From assembly GCA_028720205.1 (NCBI GenBank), contig JAQYLE010000037.1:1-64000 (forward strand): a stretch of DNA of 64,000 nucleotides, written 5' to 3'. The position numbers and the translations under genes are program-made. Each line of letters begins with the position of its first letter. Within the stretch, counting starts at the first letter, position 1. Under the pieces are notes generated by a model, which was given only the letters and a program-made list of their open reading frames with translations, was not told the DNA's origin and did not search any database. The stretch comes from Clostridia bacterium (lineage in GTDB: Bacteria > Bacillota > Clostridia > Christensenellales > Borkfalkiaceae). This document shows positions 26,980-35,795 of the stretch, in pieces.

Positions 26980-27588
26980 CTATACGGGATGCTTGATATT
27001 TGAACTACGAACATCTTTTCTTTCGATCTGCCTTGATTTAGCCTTTTCGATCTGTTTATCCGTCGTTTTCATTGTAAATCTGGTGAATTCCAAAAGATTT
27101 GTGGTTTTGGTTCCCGTGTTTATGAGGTCGCTGACGTCATATTTTCTGTAAGTCAGTTCGTTAATTATCGGAACGAATATGAACGTTGTTTCCTCCGTTT
27201 CGGTAAACGTCAGAACGGGTGCGTCGTCAACAAGTTCGTATTGCGGCAGTAAAAATCCCGAGACGCATACGCTTTTCACAACGTCGGGTTCGTCTTCTTT
27301 GTATGCGACCATGTAAGTTACAGAATACGATGATTCCTCTCCGTCCTCGGGTTTTATAATGACTTTTCCCGTATTGTCGTTATACATCACCAGAATATAA
27401 TAATCATACTTACCCGCAAAATTATAGGTTTCGTCTACGGATGACCCCACTACGTATTTATAAAACATTCTTTCCAGTCCGTAGATACCGGTCACGTCTT
27501 TCGAGGATTCTCCCGAACAACCCGTCATTGCAGGCGAAAGAGTTATTATTATCAAAATAATAATTAAAAAAGAAACGAATTTTTTCAT
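26980..27588 (-). CDS. Hypothetical lipoprotein, 202 aa
   Basis: A signal peptide (KKFVSFLIIILIIITLSPA) ends in a lipobox-like AMTGC near residue 23, so the mature protein should be anchored to the outer face of the membrane. The rest is beta-rich and contains repeated Tyr/Asp/Thr stretches; no catalytic motif was recognised. It follows the giant Cys/His-repeat lipoprotein by 30 bp on the same strand and shares its base composition, so the two are probably one transcript and may act together. The C-terminus is Lys/Arg-rich (KTTDKQIEKAKSRQIERKDV). Confidence 0.75.
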   Translation of the reverse strand: MKKFVSFLIIILIIITLSPAMTGCSGESSKDVTGIYGLERMFYKYVVGSSVDETYNFAGKYDYYILVMYNDNTGKVIIKPEDGEESSYSVTYMVAYKEDEPDVVKSVCVSGFLLPQYELVDDAPVLTFTETEETTFIFVPIINELTYRKYDVSDLINTGTKTTNLLEFTRFTMKTTDKQIEKAKSRQIERKDVRSSNIKHPV

Positions 27589-27618
27589 AATTATTTTTTA
27601 AGATTTATCCGGCTTTTG

Positions 27619-30600
27619 TTATCCTATCGGGGTGAGGTTGCCTTTATCATCGACGGAGAAGATCATTTCGGGTCTGCCGTCAACGATAATGCTTACGACG
27701 TTATCGGTCTGTTTCCACTCGGCATAAGTTAAAAACTCTTTTGTTTCCTCGCTTGTGTCGGGGTCGGTTGTTACGTTGAAGAGATAGATCTTACCGTTGT
27801 CATTGAACTGGTAGACGAACTTCCAGGAGGAATGGTCCTCGACGTAGGTGTAAACCGTTTCGCCTTCGATATAGACGGTAAGCTCGTTTGTACCGGGAAC
27901 AACCGAGAGAATCATTCCCTGTAATTCAACGGTGCCGTCGCCGAGTACGCACTCGCTTGTCGAGTTGTAGTCGTAATCTTCATCGTAGGGCTCGTATATA
28001 TCCGCATAGGATACGCCGTTTTTGGTGTAAATTTCAACCTTATAGCCCTGGAAGAAGTAAACCGTCGGCTCAACTCCGAGCATGGAGCCTCTGAAGCGGA
28101 CGAATGCTTTTTCATCCTCGTTTATGAAGTAGAGGTCGTCGTCAATATTGTAAATACCGTTTGCCTCATCGAAAATTTCGAAGGTATAGGTGCTTCCTCT
28201 ATATACGATATAGCCCATATCGTAAACTTGCGCCGCGAAGATTTCGCCCCAACACTCCATCGTGTATTCCTCGCTCTCGTAGAGTGAGAGGTCGGGTATG
28301 AGCATAAGCTCAAGCGTGTAGGTTGCGTCTTTGTAGGTAAGCGGTATCTTTACCTCGCCTGGCTTTGTAAAGTCGTATTCGGACACGTCGCCGACGGTAA
28401 CGTCATTAAAGTCTACCCTCTCGCTGTAAATCGGCAAATATGCGGAGAAATGTACGTACTCATAATAGTAGAAGTACATTTTTTCAATCTGCGACATAAC
28501 GTATTCGTAACTGCCGCAAATTGCCGTGTCGTCGCCGCCGCTGAACGACTGCAAAACGTCGCTGTCCGAGTAAATAATCAAGGATATTCTGTCGGAGGTA
28601 AGCTTGCCTCCGTATTCTACCCTGACGTCATACCAGCCGTTTTCCGACGAACTCATATCGAACTTTTCCGAGCCGAGATAGAACATATCCGACGTTAAGG
28701 GGACGTAGTAGTAGCCGCCGTCGTATGCTGAAACCTTTAAGAAATATCCGTCCAGAACCTTGTCTTTTGCGAGTATCTCACGTACGTTGCCGCTTTCTTT
28801 GGTGCAGACGGAGAAAACGGAAACGTCCTTTTCGGCTATCTTGAACTCGAAAGAGGTTATAGCGCCCTTGTAGGTTACGGTTATGGTGCCGGACTTGCCG
28901 TCCTCGCCCATGCTTGCGGTCCACATATCCGGGCCCAGCTGAACGTACTCCTCGGTGCCGTCATTCAGCTTTGCACATATATATAAATAGGTGGCGTCTA
29001 ATATCACGTTGCCTTCCGCGTCAACCTCGCACAGTATCGGCGTATCAAACGTAACGTATATATAAATTGCCGATAAGTTTTCGGGGTCGTAGACGTTTAT
29101 GCAAAGGTACGTGTCAAAGCCCTTTATCCTTGCGGTGACTTCATATGAGCCAACCGTCGTGTTATCAAATGGGTTTCCGCTGTTATAACAGTCGGGGTTG
29201 ATTATCGCATAGGGCGTTAAGGTAAGGTATTCCTCCGTTCCGTCGTTATACTGAACCTTGACCTTAAACGTGCCCTCGCCGAGTGCCATATATACGTTGC
29301 CGTCAACGCCCGATATGCTCCTCGGGTCAACGACCTCGACGGTAAAGGTTTCCGTGGCAAAGCCGTCCTTTGATTTGAGAGTAAAGGTATACTTGCCGAC
29401 GGTATCCTTGTCAAACGCGCCGTCGGTCATATCAAACGCGGAAAGCGCATCGGTATATCTTGTGGTATCGTCGGTATATTCTATTCTTATCTCGGGATAC
29501 TCGCCGAGGTTTACCTTGTCGTCGTAAGTCGATATCTTTCTTACGACCTTCCTGTTTACGTAGGTAAAGGAGAGGGCGTATTCCTCCTCGTCGTATGTGA
29601 ACGAGATGGTGTAGACCTTGTCGCCGTCTGCAAAGTCGTAGTCGGGGTTAAAGCCGCCGTCGTCCGTTACCGTCATGTATGAGAGGGATGTATAGCCCGA
29701 GGTGTATCCGCTGTTGGACACGAATTTGAATCTTATATCGCCAAGATCCGTAAGATAGCCCTTTTGATATACGGTATATTCGGGCACCGCTTCCTCGCTG
29801 TGAAGGTCAAAGGTTATCTCTACGTCCTTCGTGAAGTTGCGCATGGAGAGCGTAACGGTTTTCGTAACGGGGAATACGCCCGCCTTTTTAAGCTCCTGTA
29901 CCATATCGTAAAATGCGTCGGTATCTATATACGATATGATGCTATCCTCCGAGGTCGAGTCGTTCTCGTAAAGCACGGACATATAGAACATGTACAGATC
30001 GTATCGGTCTACAAGAAAGCTTCTTATGGGGGTAATGTCGGCAATCTTGTCAAACGCAGATCTCTCGGTCTTGTAGGCACAAGCCTTGCATTTCTGGTAC
30101 TCGTACCACTGACCGTTTTCCTTGACGTACTCTGTCGTCAGGTCGTGGTCCACATATTCTTCTACATAGGAGCATACCGTGCAGACAAAATAGTGCTCCG
30201 AGAAGTTGTATTCGGGCTCGGCAGACCATTTGTGCGCGGCGGGAATGGTTAAATCGTCTATTTCGTTGTAGTCAATATCGAAATATTTGCCCGCGCACGA
30301 TGCGTCGGAGCAGGTATAATAGCCCTTCATTCCGTTGGTTGTACAGGTTTCGGGTACTTTTGCGGTCCACGCACCGAAGGTATGATCCGAGGGAAGTTCC
30401 AAAACGGTTATCTCGTTATGATCTGCGTCAAAATACTTGCCGCAGACAGAGCATTGATAGTGGTCTTTCTTGCCACTTTCCTGTATAAGATTGCCGTAGA
30501 TGTGACCGGTTGTTTCAATTTTAAGTTCGTCGTCGGTCTTTTCCACGCCGTCAATAAAGTTTTTGTCGCAAACGGTACAATGCTCGTGTGCTAAAACTCC

Positions 30601-31551
30601 GTCGGTTGTACAGGTCTTTGCAACCTCGGCAACGTCTTCAAGCTCGTGACCTGCGGATATTTTAAGCTCGCTATCGGTCTTTTCTACACCGTCAATAAAG
30701 CACTTACCGCAAACGGTGCAACGCTCGTGCTCTATCACTCCGTCGGTCGTGCAGGTCTTCTCGGCTCCCGAAACGGTTACAAGACTGTGGCTTGCGGGTA
30801 TTTTAAGCTCGCCCGCGGTCTTTTCAACACCTTTTACGATATTTGAGCCGCAACCGTCACAATGCAGATGCGCGATAGCTCCGTCGGTCGTGCAGGTAGC
30901 GTCAAGTGCTTCAACCGTATAATAGTTGTGTCCGAGCGCGTCCGTTTTAAGCTCGTCGTCCGTTTCTTCCACACCTGCAATGAAGTTCTTACCGCAAACG
31001 CTGCAACGGTCGTGTGCAAGAACGCCGCCCGAGGTGCAGGTAGCGTCAACCTCGGCAATAAACTCAAGCGTATGATTTACGGGAGCTGTTTTAAGCTCGT
31101 TGTCGGTCTTTTCAACACCGCCTATGAAGTTTTTGCCGCAGACGGTACAATGGTCGTGCGCCGCCACTCCGTTAGTCGTGCAGGACACAACCTCGGCAAC
31201 AAACTCAAGCTTGTGGCTTGCGGGTATTTTTGCCTCAATTTCCGTGCCGCTTTGTGCAAAATCTTTTCCGCATCTTGCACAATGATAGTGCTCGGTGTAG
31301 CCGTCCTCGGTACAAGTCGGCTCTTTTGACGGGATAAGGGCTCCCAAATCGTGACCGAGAGCCGAAACCGTTTCCGTCTGAACGTCGTTGCATTTTGAGC
31401 AGGTGCGCGTTTTCTCACCCGCCTCGGTACAGGTAGCCTCTCTGGTTGTTTGCCACTCGGAATATGTATGCTTACAGCTACAAGAAGCGAGCAAAAGCAC
31501 GCACGTAAGCAATACAAAAGCGAGCGACGTGATAGCAAATTTTTTTTTCAA
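27619..31551 (-). CDS. Giant surface lipoprotein with tandem Cys/His repeats and Ig-like domains
   Basis: 1310 aa. Start TTG at 31551 with AGGAGG eight bases upstream. Signal peptide and lipobox (LLLASCSC). Residues about 27-490 hold roughly ten imperfect repeats of about 45 residues with the pattern H..., CTxxG, HxxCxxCGKxF and a linker such as VEKTDDELK. Repeats of the form ATCTEAGEKTRTCSKC are widespread in Clostridia surface proteins, with no settled function. From about residue 680 come two or three bacterial Ig-like domains (EIRIEYTDDTTRYTD ... TVGKYTFTL) and then acidic beta-rich sequence. No enzymatic motif was seen. Metal binding by the cysteines is a guess. Lower GC than the core genes. 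Confidence 0.85.
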   Translation of the reverse strand: MKKKFAITSLAFVLLTCVLLLASCSCKHTYSEWQTTREATCTEAGEKTRTCSKCNDVQTETVSALGHDLGALIPSKEPTCTEDGYTEHYHCARCGKDFAQSGTEIEAKIPASHKLEFVAEVVSCTTNGVAAHDHCTVCGKNFIGGVEKTDNELKTAPVNHTLEFIAEVDATCTSGGVLAHDRCSVCGKNFIAGVEETDDELKTDALGHNYYTVEALDATCTTDGAIAHLHCDGCGSNIVKGVEKTAGELKIPASHSLVTVSGAEKTCTTDGVIEHERCTVCGKCFIDGVEKTDSELKISAGHELEDVAEVAKTCTTDGVLAHEHCTVCDKNFIDGVEKTDDELKIETTGHIYGNLIQESGKKDHYQCSVCGKYFDADHNEITVLELPSDHTFGAWTAKVPETCTTNGMKGYYTCSDASCAGKYFDIDYNEIDDLTIPAAHKWSAEPEYNFSEHYFVCTVCSYVEEYVDHDLTTEYVKENGQWYEYQKCKACAYKTERSAFDKIADITPIRSFLVDRYDLYMFYMSVLYENDSTSEDSIISYIDTDAFYDMVQELKKAGVFPVTKTVTLSMRNFTKDVEITFDLHSEEAVPEYTVYQKGYLTDLGDIRFKFVSNSGYTSGYTSLSYMTVTDDGGFNPDYDFADGDKVYTISFTYDEEEYALSFTYVNRKVVRKISTYDDKVNLGEYPEIRIEYTDDTTRYTDALSAFDMTDGAFDKDTVGKYTFTLKSKDGFATETFTVEVVDPRSISGVDGNVYMALGEGTFKVKVQYNDGTEEYLTLTPYAIINPDCYNSGNPFDNTTVGSYEVTARIKGFDTYLCINVYDPENLSAIYIYVTFDTPILCEVDAEGNVILDATYLYICAKLNDGTEEYVQLGPDMWTASMGEDGKSGTITVTYKGAITSFEFKIAEKDVSVFSVCTKESGNVREILAKDKVLDGYFLKVSAYDGGYYYVPLTSDMFYLGSEKFDMSSSENGWYDVRVEYGGKLTSDRISLIIYSDSDVLQSFSGGDDTAICGSYEYVMSQIEKMYFYYYEYVHFSAYLPIYSERVDFNDVTVGDVSEYDFTKPGEVKIPLTYKDATYTLELMLIPDLSLYESEEYTMECWGEIFAAQVYDMGYIVYRGSTYTFEIFDEANGIYNIDDDLYFINEDEKAFVRFRGSMLGVEPTVYFFQGYKVEIYTKNGVSYADIYEPYDEDYDYNSTSECVLGDGTVELQGMILSVVPGTNELTVYIEGETVYTYVEDHSSWKFVYQFNDNGKIYLFNVTTDPDTSEETKEFLTYAEWKQTDNVVSIIVDGRPEMIFSVDDKGNLTPIG

Positions 31552-31642
31552 AATGTTTCCTCCTGTTTTCTGCTTTATTTTTAATTCTCTCTTAAAAGTA
31601 CGCCGTATTTTGTCTTTCGCAAATTTCGTCTTTATAAAGAAA

Positions 31643-31689
31643 AATATATACGAATATATTTATATAAATATATACGAATATATTTATAT
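31643..31689. repeat. Two tandem AT-rich near-palindromes upstream of the giant lipoprotein
   Basis: AATATATACGAATATATTTA followed by TAT is repeated exactly with a period of 24 bp (31643-31665 and 31667-31689). Each copy is close to a palindrome centred on ACGAAT. It lies in the 200-bp gap between the TetR gene and the giant lipoprotein start, about 90-140 bp upstream of that start, a sensible place for a two-site operator. Confidence 0.6.
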
Positions 31690-31748
31690 TTTTTATTGTA
31701 TAAAACATGCTTATTAGGCAGTATTACGATTTTGCCGTTTGTTTCAGT

Positions 31749-32333
31749 TTATGCTTGAGATTTAAATTTTTCGTACAAGAGAGCGATGCTTTGCTTTAAG
31801 AACCTGAGTTGTTCCTGCAAATAGAATTCGTCCTCGTATAAAGCGTAATGCACGCAAGCGCGCACAAAGACGAAAATCATCGGGCGGAGGACGTCTGAGG
31901 GAATCTTCAAAATATTTACAAGGCTGTCGGCATATTCGGAATAGCGTTGATTGACGCCCTCGAAAAATTTCTTTCCGTATTCCCGGTATTTGGGGTTGGT
32001 GTAAATCTGATACATCAGTCTGTATTTTTTGCCGTGCCGTTCTGCCGTCCAATAAGGTACTTCGCTGATGAACCGTTCCAGATCGTCCGCTCCCTTCGGC
32101 GCAAGAGACATAAACTCGTTTTCGACTTTACTCATACAATGCTCGGTGGCTTGGATAATAAGGTCGTCAAGATCGTTGAAATACCCGTACAGGTTAGCAG
32201 GCGAAACGCCGCAGAATTTGGAAAGCCCTTTTATCCCTACGTTGTTCAAGCCGTATTCCGCATAGCATTCGAAACAGCGCTCCATCAGTTCGATCTTCTT
32301 TTTTCCGTGCAATTCTTCGTTGACCGTTCTCAT
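31749..32333 (-). CDS. TetR-family transcriptional regulator
   Basis: About 194 aa. N-terminal helix-turn-helix (ERCFECYAEYGLNNVGIKGL then SKFCGVSPANLYGYFNDLDD) followed by an all-helical ligand/dimerisation domain. ATG at 32333 follows AGAGGG; an upstream TTG at 32339 is the alternative. It has its own promoter with a palindrome over the start site (32354-32398), suggesting autorepression. It lies directly upstream of the two lipoprotein genes on the same strand and may control them; ligand unknown. Confidence 0.88.
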   Translation of the reverse strand: MRTVNEELHGKKKIELMERCFECYAEYGLNNVGIKGLSKFCGVSPANLYGYFNDLDDLIIQATEHCMSKVENEFMSLAPKGADDLERFISEVPYWTAERHGKKYRLMYQIYTNPKYREYGKKFFEGVNQRYSEYADSLVNILKIPSDVLRPMIFVFVRACVHYALYEDEFYLQEQLRFLKQSIALLYEKFKSQA

Positions 32334-32353
32334 TAGCAACCCTCTTTTAAAAA

Positions 32354-32398
32354 CCGAATGTTCGTTTATATTATATCACATACTTTTTTGTTTTGCAA
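32354..32398 (-). promoter_or_regulatory. tetR promoter with palindromic operator candidate
   Basis: Minus strand: TTGCAA (32398-32393), 17-bp spacer, TATAAT (32375-32370), then AACGAACATTCGGTT just downstream of the -10 (32367-32353 region). The CGAA-CA-TTCG core is palindromic and covers the expected start site, which fits repression by TetR itself. A similar core occurs at uvrB (36699-36712), but there the spacing fits LexA. Confidence 0.6.
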
Positions 32399-32574
32399 CA
32401 ATAAATTAACATAAAAACAAATAAACTTGTAAGATTTTTTTAGGCTATACAACGTGTTTTACCTTTTCGGTATAACGCCCGTAATATAAAAAAACGCCGT
32501 CGGATAGTTTACAAACGCCGTTTTCGTTTTCTTCCGTGATTTTCCGTTAAGTTTTCTACGCGCCGCAAAACGTT

Positions 32575-32770
32575 AAAAAAGTTCACGGGAGTATTTCCCG
32601 TGAACTAATCATCGTTTGAAAGCGCAATTCTATAAAGATGTACTTTTAATCCCTATGGGAACTGCGCTCTCGCCCAATCCTTTTACGAACTCGCTATTTG
32701 CTTATATTGAATTTAATTCTTCTGAATTCCCCACGAGTATTTAACTAAAGTTAGACGCTTTAGGAGGTGG
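32575..32770 (-). ncRNA. Candidate structured noncoding RNA
   Basis: The minus strand ends in a perfect 10-bp hairpin (GTTCACGGGA/TCCCGTGAAC, 32581-32605) followed by six T, a textbook intrinsic terminator with no gene before it. Upstream is a second stem, GCGCAGTTC/GAATTGCGC (32659-32667 with 32622-32630), a TCCCATAGGGA hairpin option and an AATTC-AGAA-GAATT hairpin. No ORF of note lies in the 200 bases, and no clear minus-strand promoter was found, so the 5' end is approximate. It could be 6S-like, of the raiA-motif class, or new; alternatively part of the plus-strand leader of the ATPase gene. Confidence 0.4.
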
Positions 32771-32883
32771 ATATTTATTCGCGCGGTTTTTCTCTCGCTT
32801 TTTTTCATAAAGAGAACGGCTTTTGCATACGATAAACAGAATACTTCAAAAAGAATACGTCAAAACGACAAACGGAGGGGATT

Positions 32884-35730
32884 ATGCCTGCGAACGCATA
32901 CGAAAAACCGTTTACCGCCGGGAAAGATTTGTACGGCCTCAGCGAAAAGGAAGTGCTTTCTTCCCGCGAACGACACGGCGAAAACACATTGAAAAAACGT
33001 AAAAGAAAAGGATTTTTCCACCAATATCTCTCTTCTTTTTCCGATCCGATTATCCGTATTTTATTAATCGCGCTGGCGATCAATCTGCTGTTTTTAATCA
33101 AAAGCCGCAACGTTACCGAAACGGTTGGAATCGCCGTTGCCGTTTTTGTTTCCACGTTTGTTTCCACCGTATCGGAATACGGCAGCGAGTCGGCGTTCGA
33201 AGCGTTGATGGCGCAGAGCGAAAACGCGGTGTGTCGCGTGCGGCGCGAAGGGAAAACGCTGACGGTGAACGTTTCCGAACTGGTGGTGGGCGATATTCTT
33301 CTTTTAGAAGCGGGCGAACGCGTCCCCGCCGACGGGACGGTGCTTTTCGGGAAACTTACCGTTTCGCAATCGCCGCTGACGGGCGAGAGCGCGGAAACGG
33401 AAAAAACGCCCGAAGTCTTACGCGGCGCGGAAGGTTTTTCGCGCCGCGAAAAGGTGTTTGAGGGCAGCGTGATTACCGCGGGCGAGGCGGTGATCCGCGT
33501 CGGCGCGGTGGGCGAACGCACGTTTTACGGACAAATGGCGTCGGCGCTGAAAGAGGATAAAAGCGACAGTCCGTTAAAGCGTAAATTAACGAGGCTGGCA
33601 AATACGCTTTCGCGCCTGGGGTACGCGGCGGCGGCGCTGGTGGCGATAGCCGATCTGTTCAACGCGTTCTTTTTAGACAACAATATGAATCCGGCGCTGA
33701 TCAAAGCCGATTTTGCAAGTCCGCTGACGGCGTTTTCCTATCTGATGCACGCGTTGACGCTTGCCATTGCGGTAGTGGTTGTGGCTGTGCCCGAGGGCTT
33801 GCCGATGATGATCGCGGTGGTACTCTCTTCCAACCGCGTGAAAATGGCGAAGGACAACGTTTTGGTAAAGCGCGCGGCGGGGATCGAAGCGGCGGGCGGC
33901 ATGCAGATTTTATTCACCGACAAAACGGGTACGCTTACCAAAGGAACGGCAGCGGTTACGCAGGTGATTACGGGCGGGGGAGAGGCGCTGTCTCCCGAAA
34001 AACTGCCGCGGCTTCTGGGAAAAAAACTCGCCGCGTGCGCTTGTTTGAACGGCGGAAACGCCGAAGACGGCGGAAACGCCGCCGACCGCGCGCTTCGTGC
34101 GGCTTTGAAAGAATACGGCGGCGCGGCGGAACAAGGCGCCGCCGCGCAAGGCGCGGAACCTAAGGAACTTTACCGCGAAAAATTCGACGCAAAAAACAAA
34201 TACGCGCTCGTTTCGGTTGCGTATGCAGACGGCAGGCGCGTCACCTATTTTCAGGGCGCGCCCGAAATGATTCTGCCGCGCTGTTCCTCGTATTTCGACG
34301 GAGAAAGAAACGTCCCCTTTACCCTGCGCGAAACGGAAAAGCGACTGCACGAACAAACGCGGCTCGGCAAACGCGTGATCGCACTGGCTTGCCTGGAAGA
34401 AAAGCGCGAAGACGGCGATGATAAGAACGCAACGTCGGCGGGAACGGGAAGCGGTTTGCCCGAAAACGCCTCGCTGCTTGGTCTGGCGGTGCTTTCCGAC
34501 GAACTGAGAAAAGAGGCACGCGGCGCTGTGGAAGATCTGCGTAAGGCGGGCGTGCAGGTGGTGATGATAACGGGCGATCATGCGGAAACGGCAACGGCGA
34601 TAGCAAAGGAAGCGGGGTTGTTTCTGCCCGTGGCGGGCAGGGAAAGTCAATCGTCTTTGCCGCCGCTGATCGTAACGGGAAGCGAACTTGCCGCAATGAC
34701 CGACGAAGAGGTGATGAACGCTTTTCCCCGACTGAAAATCGTGGCGCGGGCGCTTCCCACGGATAAAAGCCGATTGGTAACGCTGGCTAAGCGGCGCGGC
34801 TACGTTACCGGCATGACGGGCGACGGCATCAACGACGCGGCGGCGCTGAAAAAAGCGGACGTGGGTTTTGCGCTCGGCTCCGGTACGGAAGTGGCCAAAG
34901 AAGCGGGCGACGTGGTGATTACCGACGACAATCTGTCCTCGGTGGTAAAGGCGGCGGCGTACGGGCGCCGGGTGTTTAAAAGCATCCGGCAGTTCGTGGT
35001 GTTTCAATTAACGATGAATCTGTGCGCGGTGGGCGTTTCGATGATCGCGCCGTTTATCGGCTACGATACGCCGATTACGGTGATGCAGATGTTGTGGATT
35101 AATATGATTATGGATACGCTGGCCTCGCTTGCTTTTGCGGGAATAAAGGTTGATCCGCGCGATATGACCAGGCCGCCGAAACCGCTTTCCGAACCGGTGC
35201 TGACAAAAACGCTCGCCCGCCGCGTGGCGGCTACCGGAGCGTATTGCGTGCTGCTGTGTATGGCCTTTTTAAAAATTCCCGGTATTTCCGCGTTTTTCAG
35301 CACGGGGGTTGCCGAAAACAAGGGAACGGCGCGTTTTTACACGGCGTTTTTCTCGCTGTTCGTATTTTCCGGGTTGTTCGGCGCGTTTCACGCAAGAACG
35401 GATTCGCCCGACCCGTTTTCCCGTTTGAAAGGCAGCGGATCGTTCGTGCTGTTTATCGCCGCCACGTCCGCCTGTCAGATAGCGCTGTTATACTTCGGAG
35501 GAACGCTGTTCCGCACTACGGCGCTTACGTTTACGCAGTTGGCGGCGAGTCTGTTGCTTGCCGCTACGGTACTGCCCGTGGGTTCGGCAATAAAATTTGC
35601 GGAACGACTGCTTGCCGCGAAAAAAGCCGGGCGACGGGCGGAAAAAGCGGCGAAAGCGGCGAAAAACGCCGCCGTAAACACAAATATAAGGGGAAAAACA
35701 AGAAAAATTCGGAATGAAAAAGCCGCTTAG
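32884..35730 (+). CDS. Calcium-transporting P-type ATPase (P2 type)
   Basis: 948 aa. Motifs in order: actuator TGESAETEK near residue 165, M4 AVPEGLPMMIAV (PEGL, calcium-type), phosphorylation site FTDKTGTLTKG near residue 343, ATP-binding domain, hinge MTGDGINDAAALKKADVGFA near residue 645, and M6 LWINMIMDTLASLAF. Ten membrane helices are expected. This combination matches plasma-membrane/SERCA-like exporters, so it probably expels Ca2+, although Mn2+ cannot be excluded. ACGGAGGGG precedes the ATG. The C-terminal tail of about 45 residues is Lys/Ala-rich and cytoplasmic. Confidence 0.93.
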   Translation: MPANAYEKPFTAGKDLYGLSEKEVLSSRERHGENTLKKRKRKGFFHQYLSSFSDPIIRILLIALAINLLFLIKSRNVTETVGIAVAVFVSTFVSTVSEYGSESAFEALMAQSENAVCRVRREGKTLTVNVSELVVGDILLLEAGERVPADGTVLFGKLTVSQSPLTGESAETEKTPEVLRGAEGFSRREKVFEGSVITAGEAVIRVGAVGERTFYGQMASALKEDKSDSPLKRKLTRLANTLSRLGYAAAALVAIADLFNAFFLDNNMNPALIKADFASPLTAFSYLMHALTLAIAVVVVAVPEGLPMMIAVVLSSNRVKMAKDNVLVKRAAGIEAAGGMQILFTDKTGTLTKGTAAVTQVITGGGEALSPEKLPRLLGKKLAACACLNGGNAEDGGNAADRALRAALKEYGGAAEQGAAAQGAEPKELYREKFDAKNKYALVSVAYADGRRVTYFQGAPEMILPRCSSYFDGERNVPFTLRETEKRLHEQTRLGKRVIALACLEEKREDGDDKNATSAGTGSGLPENASLLGLAVLSDELRKEARGAVEDLRKAGVQVVMITGDHAETATAIAKEAGLFLPVAGRESQSSLPPLIVTGSELAAMTDEEVMNAFPRLKIVARALPTDKSRLVTLAKRRGYVTGMTGDGINDAAALKKADVGFALGSGTEVAKEAGDVVITDDNLSSVVKAAAYGRRVFKSIRQFVVFQLTMNLCAVGVSMIAPFIGYDTPITVMQMLWINMIMDTLASLAFAGIKVDPRDMTRPPKPLSEPVLTKTLARRVAATGAYCVLLCMAFLKIPGISAFFSTGVAENKGTARFYTAFFSLFVFSGLFGAFHARTDSPDPFSRLKGSGSFVLFIAATSACQIALLYFGGTLFRTTALTFTQLAASLLLAATVLPVGSAIKFAERLLAAKKAGRRAEKAAKAAKNAAVNTNIRGKTRKIRNEKAA

Positions 35731-35795
35731 AGCGCATAATATAGTCAGAAGCGGCGCGAACGCAGATGGCGGAAAGCGCGGGCAAGGGAGCGAAG

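Larger units (their letters stand above)
26194..27003 (+). pseudogene. Truncated GH43-type glycosidase
   Basis: The first half reads like a five-bladed GH43 enzyme: NPVLPVSIHIPDPEARVMPD, GKLYIYGSLD, SPLLFAPDSIYKDGKYYLYF and SERVAVADNPTGQFVNPY. The catalytic Asp of the first blade (IPDPEARV) is present, but after about residue 170 the sequence no longer resembles the family. It ends in a region holding two terminators of the opposite-strand genes. GTG at 26194 follows AGAGG. Probably inactive; it is the second gene of a former pectin or hemicellulose operon. Confidence 0.65.

Noticed and set aside
27619-31551. Giant lipoprotein as a zinc-finger DNA-binding protein
   Set aside because: It has a signal peptide and lipobox, so it is exported; the CxxC units resemble surface repeats rather than nucleic-acid-binding fingers.
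32480-32520. Possible terminator formed by AACGCCGT repeats
   Set aside because: The two AACGCCGT copies are direct, not inverted, repeats and cannot form a stem.
32581-32880. A yybP-ykoY (manganese) riboswitch before the ATPase gene
   Set aside because: GGGAGTA occurs, but the conserved downstream blocks of that riboswitch are missing; the hairpin works better as a minus-strand terminator.
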